A DNA stretch of 64,000 nucleotides from Flavobacteriales bacterium (GTDB lineage: Bacteria; Bacteroidota; Bacteroidia; Flavobacteriales_D; Crocinitomicaceae), in assembly GCA_022361195.1 (NCBI GenBank), contig JAKSBJ010000223.1, forward strand, positions 1 to 64,000, read 5' to 3'. The position numbers and the translations under genes are program-made. Under the pieces are notes generated by a model. The model made no database searches. It was not told the origin of the DNA and was given only the letters and a program-made list of their open reading frames with translations. Below, piece after piece: positions 34,604-44,052 of this stretch; position 1 is the stretch's first letter; each line of letters starts with the position of its first letter.

Positions 34604-36067
34604 CTAGTTAAGAGACCAGCTAGCTCCTTCTTTAGAATCTTTAATGTTGATTCCGGCATCTGATAACTTGTCTCTAATTAAATCAGAGGTAGTCCAATCC
34701 TTTTGCTCACGAGCATTTTTTCTAATTTCCATGATAATCTCCATGGTAGCTTCTAAAACAGCGTTATCGCCAGCTTCAACAGTTTGTAAGCCCAATACAT
34801 CAAAAATCATCGCACCCATCGTATCAGACAACTTTTGAAGGTCTGACTTGCTAATTGTAGCTGAACCATCCTTGATCTTATTTATCCAATTAACTGCCTC
34901 AAACATTTTGGCAATTAAAACTGGTGTATTAAAATCATCATTCATGGCTTCATAAAAAGAAGCAATCAGGGCATCAACATCCTCTGAGCTTTCATTTGAT
35001 GTTTTCAAAGCAACTAAATCAGCATACGCCATCATTAGCTTATTAAAGCCTTTCTCAGAAGCTGTAAGAGCATCTGAAGAAAAATCTAACATTGAACGGT
35101 AATGTGCCTGCATCATGAAGAAACGGACCACCATAGGGTCGTAAGCTTTTTCAAGCACATCATTTTCTCCACTAAACAGTTCGGCTGGTAATAAGGTATT
35201 TCCAGTTGACTTACTCATTTTTTTACCGTTGAGTGTTAACATATTTGCATGTAACCAATATCTCACCGGATTAACGCCTGTAGTAGCCGTAGCCTGCGCG
35301 ATTTCACATTCATGATGCGGAAACTTTAAATCCATTCCCCCTCCGTGAATATCAAACTGGTCACCGAGGTATTTAGTTGACATAGCTGTACATTCTAAAT
35401 GCCATCCGGGAAAACCAATACCCCAAGGACTTGGCCATCGCATAATATGCGTTGGAGAAGCATTTTTCCACAAAGCAAAATCCAACCGTCCTCGTTTTTC
35501 ACTTTGTCCATCCAGTTCACGTGTATTAGATATTAAGTCCTCAATTTTTCGTTTGGACAAGATTCCATAATCATGCTTCTCATTGTATTTCTCAACATCA
35601 AAATAAACCGAGCCATTGCTCTCATAAGCCAATCCGTTATCAATGATAGTTTTAATGATCTCAATTTGCTCAATAATGTGACCTGTTGCTGTTGGCTCTA
35701 TACTTGGAGGAAGAGCATTAAACTGCCCCATCACCTTTCTAAAGTCAACGGTGTAGCGTTGAACAATCTCCATCGGCTCTAACGCCTCCAAACGAGCCTT
35801 TTTTGCAATCTTGTCTTCCCCTTCATCCGCATCACCTTCCAGATGCCCGGCATCGGTTATATTTCGGACATACCGTACTTTATACCCAAGATGGCTCAAG
35901 TAACGATAAATCATATCAAATGAAATAAAGGTTCGACAATTTCCAAGATGTACATCACTATATACGGTAGGACCGCATACATACATTCCTATTCGTCCTT
36001 CGTGCAAAGGCTCTAGTTTTTCTTTTTCGCCTTTTAGGCTATTGTATAGAAACACTTGATTATCCAT
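34604..36067 (-). CDS. cysS: Cysteinyl-tRNA synthetase
   Basis: A 487-residue class I synthetase that charges tRNA-Cys. The N-terminal [18 protein letters not shown] supplies the first zinc Cys and the HIGH-like HLGN motif. The remaining zinc ligands are in GWHLECTAM and [18 protein letters not shown] is the second ATP signature. The C-terminal DALR-like helical domain is complete. Length is normal. Confidence 0.96.
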   Translation of the reverse strand: MDNQVFLYNSLKGEKEKLEPLHEGRIGMYVCGPTVYSDVHLGNCRTFISFDMIYRYLSHLGYKVRYVRNITDAGHLEGDADEGEDKIAKKARLEALEPMEIVQRYTVDFRKVMGQFNALPPSIEPTATGHIIEQIEIIKTIIDNGLAYESNGSVYFDVEKYNEKHDYGILSKRKIEDLISNTRELDGQSEKRGRLDFALWKNASPTHIMRWPSPWGIGFPGWHLECTAMSTKYLGDQFDIHGGGMDLKFPHHECEIAQATATTGVNPVRYWLHANMLTLNGKKMSKSTGNTLLPAELFSGENDVLEKAYDPMVVRFFMMQAHYRSMLDFSSDALTASEKGFNKLMMAYADLVALKTSNESSEDVDALIASFYEAMNDDFNTPVLIAKMFEAVNWINKIKDGSATISKSDLQKLSDTMGAMIFDVLGLQTVEAGDNAVLEATMEIIMEIRKNAREQKDWTTSDLIRDKLSDAGINIKDSKEGASWSLN

Positions 36068-36136
36068 CTATTTTAAAATTGCTTTTTATTGACTTCAAAA
36101 ATAATACTTTCTTATGCTCTGCTTTCTACTAAGCCA

Positions 36137-36169
36137 TAAAAAAACCCTGACAAAAATTTGTCAGGGTTT
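36137..36169 (-). terminator. Terminator of the YwqK-type gene
   Basis: Perfect inverted repeat, AAACCCTGACAAA with TTTGTCAGGGTTT, and a T run on the minus strand. Confidence 0.85.
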
Positions 36170-36212
36170 CAATTTTATCCTTACAATCAAATTTGATTAC
36201 TATTCAAAGAAT

Positions 36213-37142
36213 CTAGTTTAATTGTCCATCCGAGTGGTACTTACCATCTTTCCAAACTTCAATTTTTAGAAGGATACCATCGGCATCGTATTTATAAAGT
36301 TTACCGTCCCAAAGTTTACCGCTCTTGAACTCTCCGTCCATCCACAACTCATCGTTGTCATTGTAAACCTTGTTATAACTATTCGGCTTAAATTTCTTAC
36401 CATTCTTCGTTTTTCCGCTCGCTCCACTTGGTGCACTAGGAGAAGAAGTGGTGGTTGTCGTTGTTGTTGTACTACCTCCATCAGGATCAACTGCTGGATT
36501 TACCATTTCTTTCTCTTCCTTACTTTGAACGGTTCCATCAGCTCCATAAACAATCACTTCCTTTACATCTCCATTTGGATAGTATCTAGTGGCAGTTCCC
36601 GTAGTAACTCCGTTTTCCTTATTGTATTCAAACTCTTTAACTCCGTTAGGATACCACATAGTTACTTTACCATGCTCTTTACCGTCATCATTAAAGGTTT
36701 TTTTCTGTTGAATTTGTCCGTTAGGGTGATAAGTTTTGAAAACCTCAACTTGTTTACCTGCGTAAAATTTACCTTCTTCTTTTACAATTCCGGTATCGTA
36801 ATACTTGGTATAAGCTCCGTTAGGTCTGTTATTAACATATTCACCTTTCAACCTAGGTGTTTTACCATCCTTGTGGTATTTAATCCAGGTTCCGTTTTTA
36901 CGACCGTCAACATAAGGACCTTCTTCGATTCGTCCTTCTGCAGGATAACCCTTTTCCGGCTTCATACTCCCCCATATAATCCACATTCCTACCGGTTGCC
37001 CCTTATCATTTTTTGCATTAGGAGCATCCTCGGGCTTCACTCCTTCCTGTTCAATTCTTGTAGGTGTATCGACATTACCAACAGGTGACGCAAAACTAAG
37101 GGCGGGTATTACGAAAGTCAACGTTGCTAAAAATCTTTTCAT
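36213..37142 (-). CDS. YwqK/MORN-repeat exported protein
   Basis: A 309-residue protein with a signal peptide (residues 1-18). At least six MORN-like units of the form YYxxGxxKxEG or YHPNGQIQ cover residues 50-205. A Thr/Ser-rich linker (residues about 228-240) follows, then a last MORN-like pair. This is the group called YwqK antitoxin in databases, although most members have no toxin partner. It stands alone. A shorter lipoprotein paralogue lies at 45808-46263. Likely a structural envelope protein; function not established. Confidence 0.82.
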   Translation of the reverse strand: MKRFLATLTFVIPALSFASPVGNVDTPTRIEQEGVKPEDAPNAKNDKGQPVGMWIIWGSMKPEKGYPAEGRIEEGPYVDGRKNGTWIKYHKDGKTPRLKGEYVNNRPNGAYTKYYDTGIVKEEGKFYAGKQVEVFKTYHPNGQIQQKKTFNDDGKEHGKVTMWYPNGVKEFEYNKENGVTTGTATRYYPNGDVKEVIVYGADGTVQSKEEKEMVNPAVDPDGGSTTTTTTTTSSPSAPSGASGKTKNGKKFKPNSYNKVYNDNDELWMDGEFKSGKLWDGKLYKYDADGILLKIEVWKDGKYHSDGQLN

Positions 37143-37266
37143 ATTCAGTTGGTTGAAATTGGCAAGTTACAAGATAGGAAAATATTGTTACCAGAGAAAA
37201 AAAATTCGATAAACCGACCGATTTTGAAGACTAATAATTTTTTTACCGTCAATTCTCCTTTTTCAA

Positions 37267-38217
37267 CTAGTCGTGAACCTCTGTTAAAACGTTGTCAAAC
37301 ATGATTTTAGCAGTCGATTCCAAATCGTATTCAGGATTCCAACCCCAATCAGTTTGTGCAGCTGAATCGTCAATACTTCCTGGCCAGGAGTCGGCAATTT
37401 GCTGTCTAAAGTCAGGATTATACTCTATTGTAAAGTCCGGATTTAATTTTTTAACTGCTTCGTAAATTTCTTTAGGTGTAAAAGAAATCCCTGCAAGGTT
37501 ATAAGACGAACGAATTTTTATAGAATCGTCAGGAGCTTCCATTAAATCAACCGTCGCTCTGATGGCATCAGCCATATACATCATTGGTAATGCCGTATCT
37601 TCTTTCAAAAAGCAGCTAAACGGCTCATTTTTCTTTGCCGAATAGAAAATATCTACAGCATAATCAGTTGTTCCACCTCCTGGTAAAGTAGTATACGATA
37701 ACAATCCCGGATAGCGAATCGATCGAACATCTACTCCATATTGATTGGCATAATATTCACACCATCTTTCTCCAGCCAATTTACTAATTCCGTAAACTGT
37801 TGAAGGCTCCATAATGGTTAATTGTGGTGTGTCTTTTTTGGGTGTAGTTGGACCAAAAACGGCAATTGAACTCGGCCAAAAAACCTTCTTAATCACACCT
37901 TCTTTTGCAAGATTTAAAACATTGAATAGTCCTTCCATATTCAGTTTCCAGGCAAACTCGGGATTTTTCTCTGCTGTTGCAGAAAGAAGAGCCGCCAAAA
38001 GGTAAACCTCTTTAATCTCGTGCTTTGCAACAATCTCTTTCAAACGCTCATTATCCATCACATCCAACACTTCAAAAGGACCTTCGCCAGACAAGCCCGA
38101 TTGTGGCTCTCTAATATCTGAAGCAACAGTTGAATCTGCTCCAAATCTTTTTCTCAGTTCAACAACCAATTCGCTTCCAATTTGCCCTCCGGCTCCAATA
38201 ACGAGAATCTTTTTCAT
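37267..38217 (-). CDS. L-threonine 3-dehydrogenase, SDR (epimerase-like) type
   Basis: A 316-residue NAD-dependent enzyme that oxidises threonine to 2-amino-3-ketobutyrate. It is of the extended short-chain dehydrogenase type known from Flavobacterium frigidimaris, not the zinc type. It has the Rossmann motif GAGGQIGSE at residues 8-16, and the catalytic Tyr-Lys in STVYGISKLAGE. PSSIAVFGP supplies the Ser and SIRYPGLLS the substrate loop. A general NAD-dependent epimerase is the alternative. A minus-strand -7 box (TATTTTTG) lies at 38302-38295. Confidence 0.88.
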   Translation of the reverse strand: MKKILVIGAGGQIGSELVVELRKRFGADSTVASDIREPQSGLSGEGPFEVLDVMDNERLKEIVAKHEIKEVYLLAALLSATAEKNPEFAWKLNMEGLFNVLNLAKEGVIKKVFWPSSIAVFGPTTPKKDTPQLTIMEPSTVYGISKLAGERWCEYYANQYGVDVRSIRYPGLLSYTTLPGGGTTDYAVDIFYSAKKNEPFSCFLKEDTALPMMYMADAIRATVDLMEAPDDSIKIRSSYNLAGISFTPKEIYEAVKKLNPDFTIEYNPDFRQQIADSWPGSIDDSAAQTDWGWNPEYDLESTAKIMFDNVLTEVHD

Positions 38218-38357
38218 GTTAATTTTCTTGCTTTAGTTTTTTGTTTTAAGGGATTTTGCAATTGTCCAAATCCCACTGATCAACGTGGTTTTTACAAAAA
38301 TATATTTATTTCGATGATGGCTGACCAAGGTCATGTAAAAAAATGCATCAGATTCAG

Positions 38358-38365
38358 TATCTTTG
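38358..38365 (+). promoter_or_regulatory. Putative promoter -7 box of the tyrosine-degradation operon
   Basis: TATCTTTG matches the consensus and leaves a long leader of about 140 nt before the ATG at 38513. In the rest of this 295-bp gap I see only the divergent promoter of the threonine dehydrogenase. Confidence 0.45.
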
Positions 38366-38512
38366 TTAAGCGCCTAACAGAAAACGGGATGTTCACAATT
38401 TTTGATCATTTATTAATTCTGCTGAAGTTTCTTATCAAAAGAAACCCGGAATGAATTTGCTTTCTACCTAATTAAGAGAGCGAAAAAATAAATTCATTTA
38501 ATAAAATCAACT

Positions 38513-39670
38513 ATGCCTAGATATCATAAATTGGGGAAGATTCCTCATAAACGACATACGACCTTCCGTAAAGAAGATGGCTCTTTATTCCATGAACAAT
38601 TATTTGGAACGATTGGCTTTGACGGAATGTCATCATTAATGTACCATCATTACCCTCCAACGCAAGTTTTGGAGATTAAGGGACAAAAAGACATCGCACC
38701 TAAAATTGCTCAGGCTAAAAACCTAAAAGCAATGAGTTTTGCTGGTTTTAATGTGGAAGCAGAGGACGATTTCCTAGACAGTAGAAAAATTGTTTTGGTG
38801 AACTCGGATTGTAAAATTGCCCTCTCCGCACCAAAGAAATCAATGACTTCTTATTTCTACAAAAATGTAGATGCTGATGAGGTTATTTTCATTCATCGCG
38901 GAACAGGAACATTGCGCACCCAATTGGGAAATATCCCTTTTAGCTATGGTGATTATTTGGTTATTCCACGAGGAATGATTTTTCAAATCGATTTTGACAG
39001 TGAAGACAACCGTTTGTTCATTGTTGAGTCAACTCACCCAATTTATACACCAAAACGTTACCGAAACTGGTTTGGTCAATTGTTAGAACACTCTCCTTTC
39101 TGTGAGAGAGACATTCGTGTACCGGAAGAACTAGAGACACACGACGAAATCGGTGAATTCAACGTGAAAATCAAAAAGGAAGATGTGCTGTACGATTATA
39201 TGTACCGTTCTCATCCGTTTGATATTATTGGTTGGGATGGATATAATTATCCATACGCATTTTCAATTCACGATTTTGAACCAATTACAGGACGTGTTCA
39301 TTTACCACCTCCTATTCACCAAACATTTGAAACATCGGCCTTTGTAATTTGCTCATTTGTTCCACGTTTGTACGATTATCATCCAGAAGCAATTCCGGCT
39401 CCGTACAACCACAGTAACATTGATTCAGACGAGGTTTTATATTATGTGGATGGAGATTTCATGAGCCGAAATAACATTGAGAAGGGGCAAATTACTTTGC
39501 ACCCGGCTGGAATTCCACATGGTCCTCACCCAGGAACTTATGAAGGTTCCATTGGCAAAAAGGAAACTTTAGAATTGGCTGTAATGGTTGATACTTTTAA
39601 ACCTTTACAAATCACAGAAGAGGCATTAGGCCTTGAATTTGGCGATTATCATAAATCGTGGCTACATTAA
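38513..39670 (+). CDS. hmgA: Homogentisate 1,2-dioxygenase
   Basis: A 385-residue non-heme iron enzyme that opens the ring of homogentisate to maleylacetoacetate in tyrosine breakdown. Two cupin halves are visible: the first with FIHRGTGTLRTQLG, the second with the iron-site regions HLPPPIHQTFET, PYNHSNIDSDEVLYY and LHPAGIPHGPHPG. Its length is shorter than the eukaryotic enzyme but usual for Bacteroidota. It is followed at 30 bp by hpd, which makes its substrate. Confidence 0.93.
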   Translation: MPRYHKLGKIPHKRHTTFRKEDGSLFHEQLFGTIGFDGMSSLMYHHYPPTQVLEIKGQKDIAPKIAQAKNLKAMSFAGFNVEAEDDFLDSRKIVLVNSDCKIALSAPKKSMTSYFYKNVDADEVIFIHRGTGTLRTQLGNIPFSYGDYLVIPRGMIFQIDFDSEDNRLFIVESTHPIYTPKRYRNWFGQLLEHSPFCERDIRVPEELETHDEIGEFNVKIKKEDVLYDYMYRSHPFDIIGWDGYNYPYAFSIHDFEPITGRVHLPPPIHQTFETSAFVICSFVPRLYDYHPEAIPAPYNHSNIDSDEVLYYVDGDFMSRNNIEKGQITLHPAGIPHGPHPGTYEGSIGKKETLELAVMVDTFKPLQITEEALGLEFGDYHKSWLH

Positions 39671-39700
39671 AAACAACCCTAATTTTTAATACTTAGTATT

Positions 39701-40858
39701 ATGGAAATAAAAAACTTAAAAGATCTTCAAAATACCGAATACGGTCTAAATAAATTATTTGACGAAGCAGAGGATTTTCTTCCTTTAATGGGAACAGATT
39801 ACGTTGAACTTTATGTTGGAAATGCAAAGCAATCAGCTCATTTCTACAAAACAGCATTTGGTTTTCAATCAGAAGCTTATGCTGGTTTGGAAACTGGTGT
39901 TCAAGACAGAGTTTCTTACGTATTAAAACAAGATAAAATTCGATTGGTTTTAACAACTTCTTTGGTTGAAGGAGGAGAAATCAACGAACACATTAACAAG
40001 CACGGTGACGGTGTAAAGGTTGTTGCTCTTTGGGTACCAGATGCTACTAAAGCATGGGAAGAAACTACAAAAAGAGGAGCAAAATCGTTCATGGAACCAA
40101 GACGAGAGGAAGATGAACACGGTTTCATCGTTCGTTCGGGAATTCACACTTATGGTGAAACAGTTCACATTTTTGTTGAGCGTAACGAATACAATGGTGT
40201 ATTCATGCCTGGCTATAAAAAGTGGGAATCTCACTATAATCCGGAGCCAGTTGGTTTGAAATTTATCGACCACATGGTGGGGAATGTTGATTGGGGACAA
40301 ATGAACAAATGGTGTGAGTTTTACGCCAAAGTAATGGGATTTGCTCAAATCATTTCGTTCGACGACAAGGATATTTCTACTGATTACACGGCATTAATGT
40401 CTAAAGTAATGAGTAATGGAAACGGACGAATCAAATTTCCGATTAACGAACCGGCAGAAGGAAAGAAAAAGTCGCAAATTGAAGAGTACATCCAGTTCTA
40501 CAATGGAGCAGGTGTTCAGCACATCGCTGTAGCTACAGATGACATTGTTTCAACGGTTAGTGCTATGCGTGACAGAGGAGTAGAATTCCTTTACGTTCCT
40601 GAAAATTACTATGAAGATATTTTGGAGCGAGTTGGAGAAATTGACGAAGACATTGAGTTGTTGAAAAAGCACGGGATTTTGATTGACCGTGATGACGAAG
40701 GGTACTTATTACAGCTATTTACAAAACCTGTAGTTGACCGTCCTACTATGTTCTTTGAAATTATTCAACGAAAAGGAGCTCAATCTTTCGGAAAAGGAAA
40801 CTTTAAGGCTTTGTTTGAGGCTATTGAAAGAGAACAAGAGAATAGAGGTACTTTGTAA
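39701..40858 (+). CDS. hpd: 4-hydroxyphenylpyruvate dioxygenase
   Basis: A 385-residue iron enzyme that turns 4-hydroxyphenylpyruvate into homogentisate. It consists of two vicinal-oxygen-chelate domains. The iron ligands are His in FIDHMVGNV, His in GVQHIAVAT and Glu in FFEIIQRKG. The C-terminal gate helix with GNFKALFEAIE is intact. It is second in a two-gene operon with homogentisate dioxygenase. Confidence 0.95.
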   Translation: MEIKNLKDLQNTEYGLNKLFDEAEDFLPLMGTDYVELYVGNAKQSAHFYKTAFGFQSEAYAGLETGVQDRVSYVLKQDKIRLVLTTSLVEGGEINEHINKHGDGVKVVALWVPDATKAWEETTKRGAKSFMEPRREEDEHGFIVRSGIHTYGETVHIFVERNEYNGVFMPGYKKWESHYNPEPVGLKFIDHMVGNVDWGQMNKWCEFYAKVMGFAQIISFDDKDISTDYTALMSKVMSNGNGRIKFPINEPAEGKKKSQIEEYIQFYNGAGVQHIAVATDDIVSTVSAMRDRGVEFLYVPENYYEDILERVGEIDEDIELLKKHGILIDRDDEGYLLQLFTKPVVDRPTMFFEIIQRKGAQSFGKGNFKALFEAIEREQENRGTL

Positions 40859-40879
40859 TAAGAATAAGTCTATAAATCT

Positions 40880-40912
40880 AAAACGGCGGTCCAAAAAGGA
40901 TCGCCGTTTTTT
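40880..40912 (+). terminator. Terminator of the hmgA-hpd operon
   Basis: Inverted repeat AAAACGGCGgTCC / GGAtCGCCGTTTT with AAAAA loop, ending in a T run. Confidence 0.85.
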
Positions 40913-40965
40913 ATGCTTCGAACTAGAATTCTAAAAATAAGGACACTCTCAAAGTATTCGAAAAC

Positions 40966-40998
40966 AAAAATCCCGCTCCATGTTGAAGCGGGATTTTT
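40966..40998 (-). terminator. Terminator of the YceI gene
   Basis: A 12-bp inverted repeat (AAAAATCCCGCT / AGCGGGATTTTT) with a 9-nt loop. It can act in both directions and closes the minus-strand gene at 41023. Confidence 0.85.
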
Positions 40999-41022
40999 TA
41001 TATTCAGACAGTTCTAATTAAC

Positions 41023-41640
41023 TTATTCCATTCCTACAATAGTCGCAGAAATTCCGATGTTAGCATCGTGTCTTTCTTCTTCTGGCTTCTCAGCAGCTTC
41101 TGTTGTAAAGAAACCTAGCTCAGACATATCAATTGTAAAATCAGATACGTTCAATGTGTTTCCATCAACAGTTGTTTCAGCTTCAACAGCCATTTCTTTT
41201 CCAACAACGTTTACAGAACCATAAACGATTCCTTCTTCGTGACTGTCAAAAGTAAATTCAGCCGTAGCAAAGTTTTCGATGTCAAAAAAGTCAGGAGCCA
41301 TTAAATGTCCCTGTAACTTCTCAGAACCATCACCAACCTCAACTGAAGCCATGTTGATTGTCATTGATCCACCTGTGATAGCGTCTCCTTCTACAGTAAA
41401 TTCACCACCTGTAGCTTTTACCGTACCAAAGTGATCTTTTTCTCCACCGTCAAAGTTATTCCAGTTAATTACTGTATTTGCCGTATCGATTGTATAAGTC
41501 ATAACTACTACTTCCTCTTCAACTGTTGCAGTTGAATCAGATGCGTTAGCCTCATCTCCGTGTCCTTCTTCTTCCCCTCCTCCACATGAAGCCAACATTA
41601 ATGCTGCTATGCTAAGTCCGAAAAAAATTTTCTTTTTCAT
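41023..41640 (-). CDS. YceI family lipoprotein
   Basis: A 205-residue lipoprotein with lipidated C19 followed by GGGEEE, an acidic surface-export-like sequence. The lipocalin-like YceI domain (about 45-205) binds isoprenoid or other amphiphilic ligands in characterised members. Motifs seen are TVINWNNFDGG, LMAPDFFDIENFATAEFTF and the final ISATIVG strand. It stands alone between terminators. Confidence 0.9.
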   Translation of the reverse strand: MKKKIFFGLSIAALMLASCGGGEEEGHGDEANASDSTATVEEEVVVMTYTIDTANTVINWNNFDGGEKDHFGTVKATGGEFTVEGDAITGGSMTINMASVEVGDGSEKLQGHLMAPDFFDIENFATAEFTFDSHEEGIVYGSVNVVGKEMAVEAETTVDGNTLNVSDFTIDMSELGFFTTEAAEKPEEERHDANIGISATIVGME

Positions 41641-41805
41641 TTTTAAATTAAATTATTTGTTTAAACAACAAATGTATAAAATTCTTTAAAAATGCCTCCC
41701 TGTGAAGTGAAAGTTTAACAGAAAAATCACATTGCACACTAGCGGATGAACAAAGCGTTGTTTATTAGCTCCTTTTTTTATCTGAAATTGCATATCAAAT
41801 ATTTC

Positions 41806-41813
41806 TACTTTTA
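41806..41813 (+). promoter_or_regulatory. Putative ftsX promoter -7 box
   Basis: TACTTTTA ends 6 bp before the ATG at 41820. The transcript is therefore expected to begin at or next to the start codon. Confidence 0.45.
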
Positions 41814-41819
41814 CCTGAA

Positions 41820-42704
41820 ATGACGAATCGAAACAAATACGCCAAAAGAGGGCTAAAAACAGCCTATGTTTCTACGATAGTAGGAATTGTAATGGTGCTT
41901 TTTATTGTTGCCGTGGTTTCCTGGTTTGGATTAGGATTGAGCCACTTAAAGGACAGTAAAATTGAAAGCTTTGAAATTGATCTGTTTTTTGATGAATCCA
42001 TTAATGACGTTGAATTAGGGTTGATTGAAATCGAAATTGAGAAAAAACCATACACACACACTGCCAATTATCGTTCGTCGGACGAAGCATGGGATATCAT
42101 TAAAGAAGAAGTTGGAGGAGATAGTACCTTATCCATTATAGATAATCAAAATCCCATTAACCAGTCCATCATTATGACCCTGGAGAAGGAGTATTTTTCA
42201 GAAGATAGTATGCAGGTGATAGAGAAAGAACTTTTTCATGAATACAGTGGATCATTATTGGAAATATCCTATCCAGAAGAAATTTTTGCCGACTATAATA
42301 AGAATCTTCAACGGCTCGTTTATTTCGTCTTACTCATCGCACTTATGTTATTATTCATTGCCATTGGTATGATTAATAATACCATTCGCTTAGCCTTATT
42401 CTCAAAACGTTTTCTCATTAAAACCATGCAATTGGTAGGAGCCACTCCCCGTTTCATTCGTCGTCCTTTTATTTGGAGTGCGATAGGACAAGGATTTATT
42501 TCCGGACTTATTGCCTCTACTATGGTTTTAGGATTTATTGTGATTTTAGAAAAGTACAATCCATTATTTTTGGAAATGACAGATATGAAGTTATTTCTGA
42601 TTGTTTTGGCAGGTATTGTTGCTTTTGGAATCTTAATTACGGTTACGTCAACCTATCTTGCTTTAAGGAAATATCTTCGATTGAAGTTAGATAATTTATA
42701 TTGA
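41820..42704 (+). CDS. ftsX: Cell division ABC-transporter-like protein FtsX
   Basis: A 294-residue inner-membrane protein that, with ATPase FtsE, activates cell-wall hydrolases at the septum. One helix (about 20-40), a periplasmic domain (about 45-160) and three further helices with the FtsX-permease fold are visible. The cytoplasmic loop LVGATPRFIRRPF (residues about 204-216) is the FtsE-contact region. It starts the conserved cluster ftsX-DUF3098-uppP-truB. ftsE is not in the window. The M23 peptidase at 62550 is a possible downstream target type, but no link is shown. Confidence 0.93.
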   Translation: MTNRNKYAKRGLKTAYVSTIVGIVMVLFIVAVVSWFGLGLSHLKDSKIESFEIDLFFDESINDVELGLIEIEIEKKPYTHTANYRSSDEAWDIIKEEVGGDSTLSIIDNQNPINQSIIMTLEKEYFSEDSMQVIEKELFHEYSGSLLEISYPEEIFADYNKNLQRLVYFVLLIALMLLFIAIGMINNTIRLALFSKRFLIKTMQLVGATPRFIRRPFIWSAIGQGFISGLIASTMVLGFIVILEKYNPLFLEMTDMKLFLIVLAGIVAFGILITVTSTYLALRKYLRLKLDNLY

Positions 42705-42741
42705 TTACCTTTGGGATTCCGTTGAGCAAAAAAATGACATT

Positions 42742-42984
42742 ATGAGTATAGATAAAAAGAAATTTGTATTTGGTTCTGACAATATCAAGTTGATCATTGT
42801 TGGATGTGTCGTTACACTCATCGGTTTCTTTTTAATGATTGGAGGAGGATCAGAAGATCCAAACGTATTTAAGGAGGAAGAACTCTTTAGTCCAATCAAA
42901 ATTACCTTGGCACCACTTTTAGTTATTGGTGGTTACGGAATCGTAATTTGGGGTATCATGAAAAAAAGTAAAGTACAGAAATAG
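42742..42984 (+). CDS. DUF3098 family small membrane protein
   Basis: An 80-residue protein with two membrane helices (about 18-36 and 55-71) and a short loop between them (GGGSEDPNVFKEEELFSP). The family is found almost only in Bacteroidota, between ftsX and uppP, and has no known function. The spacing of 37 bp from ftsX and 9 bp to uppP indicates an operon. Confidence 0.85.
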   Translation: MSIDKKKFVFGSDNIKLIIVGCVVTLIGFFLMIGGGSEDPNVFKEEELFSPIKITLAPLLVIGGYGIVIWGIMKKSKVQK

Positions 42985-42993
42985 TCATAGCCC

Positions 42994-44052
42994 ATGGGCA
43001 TTTTTGAAGCTATAATTCTTGGTGTAATTCAAGGATTAACAGAATTTTTGCCTGTTAGTAGTAGTGGGCATCTTGAATTGGCAAAAACCATTTTTGGTGA
43101 CGAATCCGTTGGTCAGGAAAGTATGCTAATGACGGTGGTTCTCCACTTTGCAACAGCTCTGAGTACGGTCGTTATATTCCGCAAAGAAATCTTAATCATC
43201 TTTAAGGGACTTTTCCAATTTAAGTGGAATGAACACACTCAATTTTCTGCAAAAATTATTCTCTCTATGATTCCGGCTGCCTTAGTTGGAGTTGTTTTTA
43301 AGGATGAAATTGAGTCCCTTTTTGGAGGACAAATAGTCTTAGTGGGATCTATGCTACTGTTAACTGGAGTTCTTTTATTCTTAGCCGATAAGGCTAAAAA
43401 CACTGAGAAGGAAGTTGGTTTCATGCAAGCTTTACTCATTGGAATATCTCAAGCTATTGCCATTTTACCAGGAATTTCACGTTCAGGGGCAACAATTTCA
43501 ACTTCAGTTTTGCTGGGGATTGATCGAGAAAAAGCTGCTCGATTTTCCTTTTTAATGGTAGTACCTCTCATTTTTGGAGCCATGGCTGTGGATACTAAAA
43601 AATTCATGGATGTCAACCAAATTGAAAATCTTTCGGAAGCCGAGCGTACTACAGAAATTATGGTGGAGTTGGAAAAGGATGAAATCATTACTCCAACCGA
43701 GAGTAAACTTATTCATCCGGTTATGTTCACCAAAGAATTAGATTGGTCGGCTTCCAAAGTAAAAGGTGAAACACAATCTCAAAGCATCAACGATCAATTT
43801 GTTTCCGGGCTAAAGGAGAAAGGCTTGAGTGAAGAAAAAATCGAACTCATACAAGAGCATGAACTGGCTCAGGTACGTCCATTATCAAAACCTGGTGTCG
43901 CAGCTTTATCTGCCGGATTTATTTTTGCCTTTTTAACGGGTATATTTGCTTGTACCTGGATGATTGGCTTAGTAAAACGAGCCAAACTCAAATATTTCTC
44001 ATTTTACTGCTTTGCAGTAGGTGTTATCGCCATTGTTTGGTCAATTATATAA
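42994..44052 (+). CDS. uppP: Undecaprenyl-diphosphatase with a ~90-residue insertion
   Basis: A 352-residue membrane phosphatase (BacA type) that recycles the lipid carrier of peptidoglycan synthesis. Catalytic motifs are QGLTEFLPVSSSGH (residues 13-26) and PGISRSGATIS (159-169). The usual length is about 265. The difference is a hydrophilic insertion at about residues 205-298, rich in Glu, Lys and Ser, between two late membrane helices. The frame is intact through it. The truB ATG follows at once. Confidence 0.92.
   Translation: MGIFEAIILGVIQGLTEFLPVSSSGHLELAKTIFGDESVGQESMLMTVVLHFATALSTVVIFRKEILIIFKGLFQFKWNEHTQFSAKIILSMIPAALVGVVFKDEIESLFGGQIVLVGSMLLLTGVLLFLADKAKNTEKEVGFMQALLIGISQAIAILPGISRSGATISTSVLLGIDREKAARFSFLMVVPLIFGAMAVDTKKFMDVNQIENLSEAERTTEIMVELEKDEIITPTESKLIHPVMFTKELDWSASKVKGETQSQSINDQFVSGLKEKGLSEEKIELIQEHELAQVRPLSKPGVAALSAGFIFAFLTGIFACTWMIGLVKRAKLKYFSFYCFAVGVIAIVWSII

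Noticed and set aside
36525-37088. 187-codon open frame antisense to the YwqK-type gene
   Set aside because: The opposite frame encodes clear MORN repeats with a signal peptide. The antisense protein is low-complexity and Phe/Ser-rich.
38182-38454. 90-codon frame in the gap before homogentisate dioxygenase
   Set aside because: No family resemblance, overlaps the threonine dehydrogenase start and two promoter boxes.
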